Shown here piece after piece: positions 1 to 9,055 of a stretch of 64,000 bases of DNA. Under the pieces are notes generated by a model. That model saw only the letters and a list, made by a program, of their open reading frames with translations, did not search any database and was not told the origin of the DNA. Every line of letters begins with the position of its first letter. Position 1 is the stretch's first letter. The position numbers and the translations under genes were made by a program. Source of the stretch: M3007 sp033764075 (GTDB lineage: Bacteria > Bacteroidota > Bacteroidia > Chitinophagales > Saprospiraceae); the NCBI GenBank assembly GCA_033764075.1, contig JANRJH010000023.1, forward strand, positions 1 through 64,000, in the 5' to 3' direction.

Positions 1-157
1 CAAATTTCTTCAGAAGAATCGTCAAGGATTACGAGTATACAGTATTATCTTCGCAAAATTGGATCATTTTGGCCAACTTGACCATTGTTTTGCAAAGATT
101 ATTCCCTTAGGCAAAATTAAATTTCCGAACAAGCTCTAAACGAAACCCACTTTCGCT

Positions 158-1600
158 ATGTGCAGAAAAATTACCCTGTTGTTGCTGTTTTTTGTCCCGG
201 TACTGTCTCAGGCCCAAACCCTCGTTTCATCGACCAAGCTCGGCACGCGCACGCGCAGCGAGTTGCTGACCGAATTCCAGGTGCCGTTTATCCAGTACGG
301 CGTCGATTATTACCGGCTGGTGTACACGACCACCAACACGCAAGGATTGCCCGACACGGTTTCGGGGCTGGTGGTGGTTCCTGATGACCCTACACGAATT
401 TACCCGCGTCTTGTTTACCAGCACGGTACGGCGGGTTCGACCATGGATGTGCCTTCGTTCAACGTGAATGCCGACGGCGAGGGAATCATCGGTTGGCTTT
501 TTGGCGGACTGGGTTATGTGGCCCTATTGCCTGACTACCTGGGTCTGGGCGTATCCGATGGTTTTCACCCCTATGTGCACGCAGCTTCGGAGGCGCAAAC
601 AGGGGTAGATATCCTGCGGGCATTCAACGAATTTGCCCTTCAAAACGGGGTTTACGCCAACGACCAGCTGTTCATCACCGGTTATTCGCAGGGCGGGCAC
701 GCCGCCATGGCCCTGCACCGGGAGATCGAACTGACGCTGGCGGACACGTTTACCGTGACGGCAGCCGCGCATTTGTCGGGCCCGTATAGCATGTCCGGCG
801 TGATGCGCAACCTGTTCATCAGCGATGAGGTATATCCGGCGCCCGGCTACGTGCCCTACACCGTACTTTCCTATCAGACGGCCTATGGCAACATATTCAA
901 CCAGGTGGAAGATGTTTTCAAGGCGGCGTACGCACCGGCGATCGGGCAGTTTTTCAACAACCAGATCAGCCTCAACCAGCTCAACGACCTGTTGTCGGCC
1001 GCGTTGGTGGCCAATGAAGGGAGCGTGCGTCCGGTGCGTATGTTCCAGGATTCCCTGTTGCAAAACGTGGTGAACCAGCCGAACCACCCATTCAACCGGG
1101 CACTGGCGGACAACGACACCTACGCCTGGGCGCCGGAAGCTCCTACACGGGTGTTTTACTGCATGGCCGACGACCAGGTGCCTTTCGAGAACGGCGTGTT
1201 GGCGGTAGACACCATGCTGGCTTTGGGCGCCCAGCAAACGCAGGGGCTGGATGTAAACCCCGCGGCAGACCACGGTGATTGTGTATTGCCGGCCTTGACG
1301 CAGACGTTCTTCTTCTTTCTGCCCTACCAACAAATTGGTACGGTGGGCACAAGCGCACCGTGGGTGGCCGGCAAGCTGGACATTTGGCCGAATCCGGTGT
1401 CCGAAGAGATGGTGGTGCGCGACCTGCCCTCCGACGGTCTGTTGCGGGTGATGGACTTGTCGGGAAAAACCGTGCTGGAGCAGGCTGTTTCAGCGGGCAA
1501 CCAACGCATACAGATGGGATCGGTTCCGGAAGGGCTGTACCTGCTTTGTTTCACGGCCGAAGGCAGGGTTTGGTACGAGAAAGTGGTGGTACGCCGTTGA
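158..1600 (+). CDS. Secreted alpha/beta hydrolase with T9SS sorting domain
   Basis: A 480-residue exported hydrolase. Residues 1-19 are a signal peptide (Lys/Arg, then a Leu/Phe-rich core ending S-Q-A). The body is an alpha/beta-hydrolase: a YQHG oxyanion-type motif at 87-90, the nucleophile elbow G-Y-S-Q-G with Ser177, and plausible acid and His in the A-D-D-Q-V and A-D-H-G-D segments near residues 340-370. This layout resembles secretory-lipase/esterase-type hydrolases; the substrate cannot be told. Residues from about 408 to the end (D-I-W-P-N-P start, then a beta-rich domain ending in basic residues) match a type IX secretion type A sorting domain, so the enzyme is probably released or surface-anchored. 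The next gene is convergent and its stop codon abuts this one. No clear promoter was seen in the AT-rich 157 bases upstream. Confidence 0.85.
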   Translation: MCRKITLLLLFFVPVLSQAQTLVSSTKLGTRTRSELLTEFQVPFIQYGVDYYRLVYTTTNTQGLPDTVSGLVVVPDDPTRIYPRLVYQHGTAGSTMDVPSFNVNADGEGIIGWLFGGLGYVALLPDYLGLGVSDGFHPYVHAASEAQTGVDILRAFNEFALQNGVYANDQLFITGYSQGGHAAMALHREIELTLADTFTVTAAAHLSGPYSMSGVMRNLFISDEVYPAPGYVPYTVLSYQTAYGNIFNQVEDVFKAAYAPAIGQFFNNQISLNQLNDLLSAALVANEGSVRPVRMFQDSLLQNVVNQPNHPFNRALADNDTYAWAPEAPTRVFYCMADDQVPFENGVLAVDTMLALGAQQTQGLDVNPAADHGDCVLPALTQTFFFFLPYQQIGTVGTSAPWVAGKLDIWPNPVSEEMVVRDLPSDGLLRVMDLSGKTVLEQAVSAGNQRIQMGSVPEGLYLLCFTAEGRVWYEKVVVRR

Positions 1601-2125
1601 TTACCGGTTGTCGTTCGCATACCACAGCTGCACCAGTCCCGACGGGAATGTCGTGGCGCGCAGGAGCCTGAGTTTCTGTGCCGAAAAGCCCGGTCTGAAC
1701 AGCGGTATGCCATCGCCCAGGAGGGTGGGTACGACGGACACAATGTAGCGGTCCACCAGGCCATGCGCCATCATGGCGAAAATGGCTTCGCCACCGCCGT
1801 CGACAAAAATGTGCTCCGTGCTTTCGTTTTTCAGGCGGCGGATCAGGGTCGGAACATCGCCGGTGTAGAAGGTTACGTCGGCGGTGTTCTCCCTGGGCGT
1901 CCGGGTGAGCACGTAGCAGGTTTTTCCGCGGTAGGGAAACGGTTCGCCGAAGCCCAGGACTTTTTCGTACGTTTTACGTCCGATGATCACGGTTCCAACA
2001 GCGCGGAAGAAGTCGGTGTAGCCGTAATCTTCACCGGCCGCTTCCACCTGGCTGAGGAAAGCGATGTCGCCGTCGGGTGCGGCGATATAGCCATCCAGCG
2101 ATTGGGCGATGAAAAGAAAAACCAT
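1601..2125 (-). CDS. Dihydrofolate reductase / RibD C-terminal family protein
   Basis: A 174-residue protein of the RibD C-terminal/DHFR-like family. The N-terminus M-V-F-L-F-I-A-Q-S-L-D-G-Y-I-A is the usual first strand of this fold, G-R-K-T-Y-E follows near residue 50, and a nucleotide-binding V-D-G-G-G-E segment lies near 115. Members reduce pyrimidine or pterin-like substrates with NADPH, and many are uncharacterised. A longer reading frame exists upstream, but it has no family similarity and would overlap the next gene, so the ATG at 2123-2125 is preferred. It lies four bases downstream of the small membrane-protein gene, so the two are probably co-transcribed. Confidence 0.85.
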   Translation of the reverse strand: MVFLFIAQSLDGYIAAPDGDIAFLSQVEAAGEDYGYTDFFRAVGTVIIGRKTYEKVLGFGEPFPYRGKTCYVLTRTPRENTADVTFYTGDVPTLIRRLKNESTEHIFVDGGGEAIFAMMAHGLVDRYIVSVVPTLLGDGIPLFRPGFSAQKLRLLRATTFPSGLVQLWYANDNR

Positions 2126-2129
2126 GGGC

Positions 2130-2345
2130 TTACACTTGTCCGTATACCACAGCAAATGCACCGAACGCCAACGACCCGATGCCGATGCCCAGCGCCAGGG
2201 TGCGGTCGGTGCCGGTGAACCACAGGAACACAGCGGCCAGCAGCCCGCCGGCGAGCAGAAGGTAATAGGGCACCATGTACTGGATGACCACGAAGGCCAC
2301 AAAGGTAAAAGCGGCCCGGATGGCGATGGAAAACAGTTGATTCAT
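2130..2345 (-). CDS. Small integral membrane protein
   Basis: A 71-residue, very hydrophobic protein of unknown function. Two or three membrane segments are visible, roughly residues 5-22, 26-43 and 50-68, with a short G-T-D-R loop between the last two. It matches no family I recognise. It is the first gene of a two-gene unit with the DHFR-like reductase, four bases upstream of it. Confidence 0.65.
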   Translation of the reverse strand: MNQLFSIAIRAAFTFVAFVVIQYMVPYYLLLAGGLLAAVFLWFTGTDRTLALGIGIGSLAFGAFAVVYGQV

Positions 2346-2424
2346 GACGGAAGGGAATTTTCGGCGTCAAAAGTAATCAAAGCGCATTTATTAAACTTAA
2401 CGGACATCGCGATTTTCAAACCCT

Positions 2425-2432
2425 TAACTTTG
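2425..2432 (+). promoter_or_regulatory. Putative -7 promoter element (TAnnTTTG)
   Basis: TAACTTTG matches the Bacteroidota -7 consensus and lies 32 bases before the ATG of the nucleotidyltransferase gene. No convincing TTTG -33 element is seen at the usual spacing. Confidence 0.45.
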
Positions 2433-2463
2433 CGCTTTTGGGAAGACCGGTAAAAACCTCCGT

Positions 2464-3465
2464 ATGAAAGTAGTGATCCCTGTTGCCGGAGCCGGCATGC
2501 GTCTGCGTCCGCACACTTATACCCAGCCAAAGCCCCTGATGCCGGTGGCCGGCAAGCCCATCATCCGCTTTATTGTGGACCGTTTGGTGGAGGTCGGGTT
2601 GACGGATTTTGTTTTTGTGATCGGTTATCTGGGCGACAAGATCCGGAACTACCTGGAGCAGACGTACCCGAACCTGGACATGGAGTTTGTGTATCAGGAG
2701 CAGCGGGAAGGCTCTGCGCATGCCATTTGGATGGCGCGGGAGATTCTGGAAGACGAGGAGTCCATTTTTATCGCTTTTGGCGACACGATTTTTGAGGCCG
2801 ATTTGCAGCGGATGCTGGAGTGCCCGCATTCGTGCCTGGCCATCAAAAAGGTGAATGATCCGCGCGAGTTTGGGGTGGCGGAGTTCGACGAGCAGGAGTT
2901 TGTCACCCGCCTGGTGGAAAAACCGCGCATTCCGAAGTCCAATATGGCCATCGTCGGTTTGTACAAGATCGACGAGGTGGGTGAGTTGTTGCGTGCGGTG
3001 GAGCATTTGCTCAGCCACGAGCAGCGCACCTATGGTGAATTTCAGCTGACCGACGCCCTGCAAATCATGGTGGAACGCGGCATCCGCATCCAGACCATGC
3101 CGGTCGACAACTGGTTTGATTGTGGGCGCAAGGACGTGCTGCTGGAGACCAACGCCATGCTGCTCAACCAGCGCAGCTATAACAACCATCGATGGCCATT
3201 GCCGCCGGCGGAAAACTCCATTTTCATTGAGCCCATAGCCGTGGGGGAAAACTGCATGATCACCAACAGCATCATCGGCCCGCACGTGACCATCGGCGAC
3301 AACGTGACCATCCACCACAGCATCGTGCAGGACAGCATCATCGGCAACTTCGCTGCCCTGGATGAGGTGGTGCTCAAACACTCGGTGATCGGTTCGGATG
3401 CCAGCGTGCGGGGCATGAACCTTAGCTTGAATATTGGGGATAATACGGAGATTAATTTTGACTGA
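2464..3465 (+). CDS. Sugar-phosphate nucleotidyltransferase (RmlA/GalU-like)
   Basis: A 333-residue nucleotidyltransferase. The N-terminal domain begins with V-I-P-V-A-G-A-G-M-R-L-R-P, the glycine-rich NTP-binding signature of sugar-phosphate nucleotidylyltransferases, followed by P-K-P-L-M-P-V near residue 22 and the metal-binding G-D-T near 101. The C-terminal part (about 245-330) has hexapeptide-type repeats rich in I-G, typical of a left-handed beta-helix. The protein makes an NDP-sugar from NTP and a sugar 1-phosphate, probably for cell-surface polysaccharide. The exact sugar (glucose-1-P with dTTP or UTP, or mannose-1-P) cannot be decided. It is a single gene, convergent with the dioxygenase gene. 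Confidence 0.88.
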   Translation: MKVVIPVAGAGMRLRPHTYTQPKPLMPVAGKPIIRFIVDRLVEVGLTDFVFVIGYLGDKIRNYLEQTYPNLDMEFVYQEQREGSAHAIWMAREILEDEESIFIAFGDTIFEADLQRMLECPHSCLAIKKVNDPREFGVAEFDEQEFVTRLVEKPRIPKSNMAIVGLYKIDEVGELLRAVEHLLSHEQRTYGEFQLTDALQIMVERGIRIQTMPVDNWFDCGRKDVLLETNAMLLNQRSYNNHRWPLPPAENSIFIEPIAVGENCMITNSIIGPHVTIGDNVTIHHSIVQDSIIGNFAALDEVVLKHSVIGSDASVRGMNLSLNIGDNTEINFD

Positions 3466-3479
3466 AGTGGGGGAGGTGT

Positions 3480-4388
3480 TCAACGGTCACCACCCCAATT
3501 TTCCACCTCCGCCGTGCTCCACAAACCCGGAAAAAACCGGCGTTGTTGAAACCGGGGGTGCAGGTATTTTTTCCACTCGCTGCCGCCGGTAGCGGCCTTG
3601 TTTTCGCCCTTGCTGTCCAGGTAATGCTGGGCGGTGTTCAGGTGCACCAGAGGCCAGTCGACGTTGTACAGGCGGTCGAATGATTTGAGTTGTTCCAGCA
3701 GGGCCTTCGAGGGGTTTTGCCATCGGCCGATTTTTTCTTCGAGGGTGTTACCCTGCACCTTTCGGGTGAGCGCCACGAAGCTGTCCATATATTTTTCCTC
3801 AAACAGCCGCAGGGTAGTCGATTTTTCGCCGGTTTGGCGGTTCATGCCGGCGTCTTTCCAGTAGATGTGTTCAAAGTAGTCTTCTGTGGCGGGGTTGGCG
3901 CCGAGTCGCTCCCGGCCTTTTTCATTGATGAGGTTCTCGAGTCGGGTACAATGGAGTTCGATGTACCGGAACTGGGCGCTCTGAAATCCGCTGGCGGGGG
4001 CGAGGGCGCTGCGAAAGGTGTTGTAGTCGTCGTAGTTCATGCCCGCCCGCATCACATCGAAGGAGGTGATGAGCATGTTGGTGTAGCGGTTCAGGCGGTT
4101 TATCTTGTCGATCCAGACGGCTTCTGCGAGGTCGCCGAACACCAGCTGCCTGATCTCGTGGAGCATCATTTTCAGGATGAGTTCCGTGACCTGGTGGTAC
4201 ATGATGAAGATCATCTCGTCGGGGAAGTCCGTCCGCGGTTTTTGCAGGGAGAGCAGGGTGTCCACTTCCACGTAATCCCAGTAATTGATGGGTTTGGCTT
4301 GCAGCAGACCTTTGAGATAGGTTTCCGGGTTTTCGCCCAGGCTTCGGTACTTTTCTTCTATTTGGGTCAGGATGCTTTCGTTTTTCAT
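3480..4388 (-). CDS. Tryptophan 2,3-dioxygenase
   Basis: A 302-residue haem enzyme that opens the indole ring of L-tryptophan to N-formylkynurenine, the first step of the kynurenine pathway. Family features include the W-D-Y-V segment near the start, M-Y-H-Q-V-T-E-L (distal His) at about residues 62-69, the F-x-x-R-Y motif (F-Q-S-A-Q-F-R-Y), and a C-terminal A-T-G-G-S substrate loop after a W-P-L-V-H segment holding the candidate axial His. The length fits bacterial tryptophan dioxygenases. A frame extension to 4496 is possible but non-homologous, so the ATG at 4386-4388 is preferred; it starts M-K-N-E-S. No other kynurenine genes lie nearby. Confidence 0.9.
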   Translation of the reverse strand: MKNESILTQIEEKYRSLGENPETYLKGLLQAKPINYWDYVEVDTLLSLQKPRTDFPDEMIFIMYHQVTELILKMMLHEIRQLVFGDLAEAVWIDKINRLNRYTNMLITSFDVMRAGMNYDDYNTFRSALAPASGFQSAQFRYIELHCTRLENLINEKGRERLGANPATEDYFEHIYWKDAGMNRQTGEKSTTLRLFEEKYMDSFVALTRKVQGNTLEEKIGRWQNPSKALLEQLKSFDRLYNVDWPLVHLNTAQHYLDSKGENKAATGGSEWKKYLHPRFQQRRFFPGLWSTAEVENWGGDR

Positions 4389-4425
4389 AACCTGTGTGGC
4401 GTTGAACCGAACAAGAGTCGGTGAC

Positions 4426-4433
4426 CAAAGGTA
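4426..4433 (-). promoter_or_regulatory. Putative -7 element of the tryptophan dioxygenase gene
   Basis: On the minus strand this reads TACCTTTG (TAnnTTTG), 37 bases upstream of the dioxygenase ATG. A second match, TACTTTTG, lies slightly farther up at 4437-4444. Confidence 0.45.
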
Positions 4434-4476
4434 CGGCAAAAGTACGAAATGGGCGGGTAGGGGATCAGGTTGCTTG

Positions 4477-4645
4477 CCGCTCGCGCGGGATGGCACGCGG
4501 ATTAAACGGATCGCTGCGCGAACGCGGATATAACCGATTTTTTAAAAATCCGTGTTGATCCGCGTTCGCGCAGCGATCCGCTCGATCCGTGTGCCAACCC
4601 GCGCGAGCGGTTTTTAATCCGCGTGCCATTTATCGCGAGCGGCAC
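4477..4645. repeat. Long dispersed palindromic repeat, copy A1
   Basis: Most of the 382-base gap between the dioxygenase and the next gene is one large imperfect palindrome. The left arm (4477-4529) and right arm (4558-4610) are complementary over about 50 bases, including the motifs GGCACGCGGAT and GGATCGCTGCGCGAACGCGG. A partial inverted third arm follows at 4611-4645. The same core is found again at 44763-44850, so this is a dispersed family and not a simple terminator. Confidence 0.8.
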
Positions 4646-4770
4646 TCATTCACTCCATAAGTACGCTTTCTCGTAGGCCGGGGCGGCCCGTTCATCGAAA
4701 ATTTACCCATGGGGCCCCTTGGGTACCACAATTTTGTCCTGTTCACCAACATTCAAAACCAATTTCAAAC

Positions 4771-5499
4771 ATGAAGAAGATACTGTTTTCCATCCTGATC
4801 CTGGCGGCCGGTCACGTGGCGGCTACTGCGCAATCTGCCGAGGAGTTGGTCGCCCGGCACCTGTCTGCCACCGGAGCTTCCGTGTGGGCAAAGGTCAATG
4901 CGATCAAGACCGAAGCCAAGGTGAGCGCCGACGGCGCCCCCGGCATGAGCATTTTGTGGAGCATGACGGCGCTGCGGGAGAAAGCAGCGCGCATGGATGT
5001 GAACGTGATGGGCATGACCCAGACCACTGTGGTCAACGGCAACCAGGGCTGGGCCAACAACCCGTTCATGAACCAGCCGGATCCGGAACCGCTGACGGCC
5101 GATCAGGTAAAAGCGCTGGCTGAACTCACCGACATCGATGGTTCGCTGGTGGGGTACAAGGAAAAGGGCTACCAGCTGGAATACGTGGGCACCGAAGATG
5201 TGGAAGGTGTGGAGACTCACAAGATCAAGGTCAACAAAGGCGAACGCGGGATCGAGTACTCCTTCTTCGACCCGGAAAGCTTTTATGAGATCAAAACGGT
5301 GAAGGTGGAAAAGATCGACGGCAAGGAGGTTACCAGCGCCACGCTGTTTTCCAATTTCAAAAAACAGGATGGCATCGTGTACCCGTTCACCATCCAGCAG
5401 GAAAACCCGATGATGGGCGCCACCACCGTTACCATCACCAGCCTTACGCTGAACCCGCCGGTGGATGAGAAGATTTTCGAACTGCCGGCCAAAAAGTAG
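4771..5499 (+). CDS. Exported LolA-fold-like protein of unknown function
   Basis: A 242-residue secreted or periplasmic protein. Residues 1-20 are a signal peptide ending A-T-A-Q. The mature part begins A-E-E-L-V-A-R-H-L-S-A-T-G and continues as alternating beta strands, including V-E-T-H-K-I-K-V and a closing P-P-V-D-E-K-I-F-E-L-P. This arrangement is typical of Bacteroidota proteins annotated as outer-membrane lipoprotein-sorting-like (LolA/LolB-type half-barrel). It is probably an envelope protein binding a hydrophobic ligand, but that is inference from fold only. It is monocistronic and separated from the next gene by a repeat cluster. Confidence 0.75.
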   Translation: MKKILFSILILAAGHVAATAQSAEELVARHLSATGASVWAKVNAIKTEAKVSADGAPGMSILWSMTALREKAARMDVNVMGMTQTTVVNGNQGWANNPFMNQPDPEPLTADQVKALAELTDIDGSLVGYKEKGYQLEYVGTEDVEGVETHKIKVNKGERGIEYSFFDPESFYEIKTVKVEKIDGKEVTSATLFSNFKKQDGIVYPFTIQQENPMMGATTVTITSLTLNPPVDEKIFELPAKK

Positions 5500-5535
5500 C
5501 TTTTTCAGCGGCAACGAAAATCGATCCTTGTTTTT

Positions 5536-5695
5536 TGTGCCGTTGTTGGCGTCCTCGCCAACAACATGCGACGGAGTGAGTGGTCTGTGCCGTTGTTGGC
5601 GTCCTCGCCAACAACATGCGAACGGCAATGCTTAGGTGCATTTGTTTGGCCCCTCACTCCGCCGATTGTTGTCGGCGAGGACGCCGAAAACGGCA
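5536..5695. repeat. Cluster of GTTGTTGGCG hairpin repeats
   Basis: Two 35-base direct copies (5536-5570 and 5586-5620, period 50) are each a hairpin with arms GTTGTTGGCG and CGCCAACAAC around TCCT. A diverged inverted copy follows at 5661-5695. Together they fill the gap between the LolA-like gene and the propeller gene. They may act as terminators or mRNA stabilisers, or be a palindromic repeat family. Confidence 0.75.
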
Positions 5696-5738
5696 ATTTA
5701 CGCCCCCCTTTGTTTATCATTCAATACACAACCTGTCT

Positions 5739-8700
5739 ATGCATCGCTTTTTCCTCGTTTCGCTTTCCCTTTCCCTGTGCATCGGCGCTTACGCCCAAAC
5801 CAAACTCTCCTCGGCCACGTTCGGCGCCGTCGCGGCGCGGAGCATCGGCCCCGCCGTCATGGGCGGGCGCATCACGGCGATTGAAGGCGTGAACAGCGAC
5901 CCCAAGGTGCTGTATGTCGGTACCGCCGGAGGGGGCGTCTGGAAATCGAACACGGCGGGCATGACCTACGAACCGGTGTTCGACAAGCACCCGCAGTCGG
6001 TCGGCGCACTGGCGATCGACCAGGCGCATCCGGACACCGTGTGGGTGGGCACCGGCGAGAGCAACATGCGGAACAGCGTCTCCATCGGCCAGGGGCTGTT
6101 CAAGTCCACCGATGGGGGGCGAAACTGGACGCGAGTAGGGCTGGAAAACAGCGAACACATCTCCAAAATCGTCATCCACCCGCAAAATTCATCGGTGGTG
6201 TACGTGGCTGTCCCCGGCCCCCTATGGAGCGACTCTCCCGACCGGGGTTTGTACAAAACGGTCGACGGCGGAAAAACCTGGGAGAAAATCCTGTTTGCCG
6301 ATGAGAAAACGGGCTGCGCCGACATCATCGTTGATCCGCGCAACCCGGACGTCCTGCTGGCTTCCCTGTGGCAATTTCGCCGGACGCCTTACTCGTTCGT
6401 GTCCGGCGGGCCGGGAAGTGCGCTGTACAAATCCACCGACGGCGGCAAAACGTGGCGCAAGGTCACCAGGGGGCTGCCGGCGGGGACCTTCGGGCGCATC
6501 GCCCTGGCGCTGGCGCCCAGCGCACCGGACAACATGCTGGCCATCGTGGAAAGCGAAAATACCAGCCTGCTGATCTCGTCGGACGGCGGTGAAAGCTGGA
6601 ACTACCAGAGCGCCACGGCCAACGTCACTGCCCGCCCATTTTATTTTAGCACCCTGGTCGTAGACCCGCACGACCCCAAACGCGTTTACCGGCCGGCCTT
6701 CTCGCTCTCCATTAGCAACGACGGCGGCTATTCGTTCTTCGAAGCCGGCAATGAGGGTGGCTGGGTGCACGCCGACCACCACGCCCTGTGGATCAACCCC
6801 GACAACACCCAACAGATGTACCTGGGCACCGATGGCGGCGTGTACATGAGCCTCGACAGGGGCCTCACCTGGAGCCACCAGAACACCCTGCCCGTGTCGC
6901 AGTTCTACCATGTGCAAGTCGACGACCGGGTTCCCTACAACGTCTACGGTGGTCTGCAGGACAACGGCTCCTGGGTGGGGCCGTCGCAGAGTGCCGGCGG
7001 CATTGAAAACCGCGACTGGGAGAGCGTGGGCGGCGGCGACGGGTTCTGGGTGCAGCCCGACGCGCTTGACCCCGACATCGTGTTCAGCGAGTCACAGGGC
7101 GGAAACATCAGCCGCTTTAACCGGCGCACCAACCAGAGCAAGTTTATACAGCCCCAGGAAAAACAGGGCGACCCAAAGTACCGCTGGAACTGGAACACAC
7201 CGCTGGTCCGAAACGCCGCCAACCCCGGTGTGCTGTACACCGGCGCGCAGTTCCTGTTCAAAACCGAGGACCGCGGGCAAAGCTGGACGCGCATTTCGCC
7301 CGACCTGACCACCAACGACACCGTCAAGCAGCAGCAGTACGCCAGCGGTGGACTCACCGTAGACAACACCTCGGCCGAAAACCACTGCACCATCTTCAGC
7401 ATCGGCACATCGCCCATTGACGAAAACCTGCTCTACGTGGGTACCGACGACGGCGTCATATCCGTGACCCGCGACGGCGGCAAAAACTGGGAACGGGTGT
7501 CCGGTAATATCCCGGACGTGCCCTCCGGCGCCTGGGTGAGTCGGGTAGAGCCCAGCCGGCACCGGCCCGGAGTGGCCTATGCCACCTTCGACAACCACGC
7601 TTACGGCGACATGCGCACCTACGTGGTCAAAACGACCGATTACGGCAAGACGTGGACGGCGCTGCACAGCAGCAGCGCGCTAAAAGGGTACGCGCACGTC
7701 ATCGTAGAAGACGTGGTGAACCCCGACCTGCTCTTCCTGGGCACCGAGTGGGGGTTGTACCTGAGCAACGACGGCGGACAAAACTGGGTGTTGTACAAGT
7801 CCAACCTGCCAGAATTCGTCGCCGTGCGCGACCTGGTTGTTCAGCCCCGCACAAACGACCTGGTGGTCGGCACCCACGGCCGCGGGATTTTTATCATCGA
7901 CGACATCTCTCCGCTGCGGCGCCTCACGCCGGAGTGGATGCAGAAGGATATCGCCCTGCTGCCCACACGCCCGGCGGTGGTCACCAACGGGCACTACGGG
8001 CAGGCCTTTCCGAACACCGGCTCCTACGCCGGCCCCAACGCCACCGAAAATGCCGTGATCCAGTACTACCTGAAAGACCGCCTCAGCACAGGCGAGATTA
8101 CCATCGACATCTTGGACGCCGCGGGCAACAAGCTGGTCTCTATGCCCGGCTCACGGCGCAAGGGCATCAACACAGTCACTTGGGACATGCGCAGCGCGCC
8201 GCCCAAGGCCGCCAGCGGCGTTTTGGTGCAGGGCGAGATGGGGGTGTACGCGGGTTTTTTCGGGCCCCAATGTTTGCCAGGCACCTACAAGGTGCGGCTG
8301 ACGGCCGGTGACTACACCGACGAGGCCACTCTGGAGCTGGCGCCCGACCCGCTTCAGCCGGGGTTGGACTACCTGGCGCGCCGACAGGTATCGGCCACCA
8401 CGTTTGCCATGGTGGAGGAGCTTGCACTGCTGGAAGCCCAGGTGCGCACGACGGCCGAGGAAGTCGGCATACGGGCAGCCCAGGTGAGCGACGCGAAGGC
8501 CAAAGCCAGGTTGATCGGTTTCGTCGGTACCCTGGAGGCCTTCCGGAAAACGCTGACGGAGACCATCGAGTCCAAAGGCATCACAGGAGAGAAACAGTTG
8601 CGCGCCGAGATCGGGCGGTTGTACGTTGCCACCGAAATGTCAGACGAGCCGCCCACCCGGTCGCTGCTGGATCGCATACCGGTCTTGCAATCGGAATTGC

Positions 8701-8906
8701 GCCGGGCGCAGCAACAGGCCGAGGGTTACTGGACGAACGAACTGGCGGCGGTAAACAAGGTATTGGCCAGGCAGAAACTGGCGCCGGTGGCGGTAATGGA
8801 CAAGGCGGCGTTTGAGCGGCAGTATGGGGCGTCGGTTGGGGAGAAACCGGCGGGGAAGTTTGATTTCAGGCGGATCATGACCATCATGCAGGATTGGACC
8901 AACTGA
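5739..8906 (+). CDS. Exported BNR / VPS10-like beta-propeller protein
   Basis: A 1055-residue exported protein. It starts at M-H-R-F-F-L-V-S-L with a signal peptide cut after A-Y-A; the longer upstream frame runs through the hairpin repeats and is rejected. Residues ~30-750 hold many Asp-box/BNR repeats (S-x-D-G-G-K-T-W: S-T-D-G-G-R-N-W, S-S-D-G-G-E-S-W, T-R-D-G-G-K-N-W and others), each at a blade turn, as in sortilin/VPS10 and sialidase-like propellers. Several D-H-H-A-L-W and T-D-G-G-V-Y-M segments match the large Bacteroidota group annotated as glycosyl hydrolase or VPS10-domain protein. The C-terminal ~250 residues are beta-rich then helical and lack a T9SS domain. Enzymatic activity is unproven. 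Confidence 0.85.
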   Translation: MHRFFLVSLSLSLCIGAYAQTKLSSATFGAVAARSIGPAVMGGRITAIEGVNSDPKVLYVGTAGGGVWKSNTAGMTYEPVFDKHPQSVGALAIDQAHPDTVWVGTGESNMRNSVSIGQGLFKSTDGGRNWTRVGLENSEHISKIVIHPQNSSVVYVAVPGPLWSDSPDRGLYKTVDGGKTWEKILFADEKTGCADIIVDPRNPDVLLASLWQFRRTPYSFVSGGPGSALYKSTDGGKTWRKVTRGLPAGTFGRIALALAPSAPDNMLAIVESENTSLLISSDGGESWNYQSATANVTARPFYFSTLVVDPHDPKRVYRPAFSLSISNDGGYSFFEAGNEGGWVHADHHALWINPDNTQQMYLGTDGGVYMSLDRGLTWSHQNTLPVSQFYHVQVDDRVPYNVYGGLQDNGSWVGPSQSAGGIENRDWESVGGGDGFWVQPDALDPDIVFSESQGGNISRFNRRTNQSKFIQPQEKQGDPKYRWNWNTPLVRNAANPGVLYTGAQFLFKTEDRGQSWTRISPDLTTNDTVKQQQYASGGLTVDNTSAENHCTIFSIGTSPIDENLLYVGTDDGVISVTRDGGKNWERVSGNIPDVPSGAWVSRVEPSRHRPGVAYATFDNHAYGDMRTYVVKTTDYGKTWTALHSSSALKGYAHVIVEDVVNPDLLFLGTEWGLYLSNDGGQNWVLYKSNLPEFVAVRDLVVQPRTNDLVVGTHGRGIFIIDDISPLRRLTPEWMQKDIALLPTRPAVVTNGHYGQAFPNTGSYAGPNATENAVIQYYLKDRLSTGEITIDILDAAGNKLVSMPGSRRKGINTVTWDMRSAPPKAASGVLVQGEMGVYAGFFGPQCLPGTYKVRLTAGDYTDEATLELAPDPLQPGLDYLARRQVSATTFAMVEELALLEAQVRTTAEEVGIRAAQVSDAKAKARLIGFVGTLEAFRKTLTETIESKGITGEKQLRAEIGRLYVATEMSDEPPTRSLLDRIPVLQSELRRAQQQAEGYWTNELAAVNKVLARQKLAPVAVMDKAAFERQYGASVGEKPAGKFDFRRIMTIMQDWTN

Positions 8907-9055
8907 CCCATGTTTTGGAGTTATCGTACACAGCGGTAAATCTGGAGCTTGATAGTCATTCCGGGCACTGAAAATGGCCAACAAATTATTTGTAAAGCTT
9001 GGAATTGTCAAAACTTTTCCTGTATATTTACCGACTGATTACTACAGGCTCCGAT

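Noticed and set aside
5580..5738. N-terminal extension of the propeller protein
   Set aside because: The in-frame upstream part runs through the hairpin repeats and would bury the clear signal peptide that starts at 5739.
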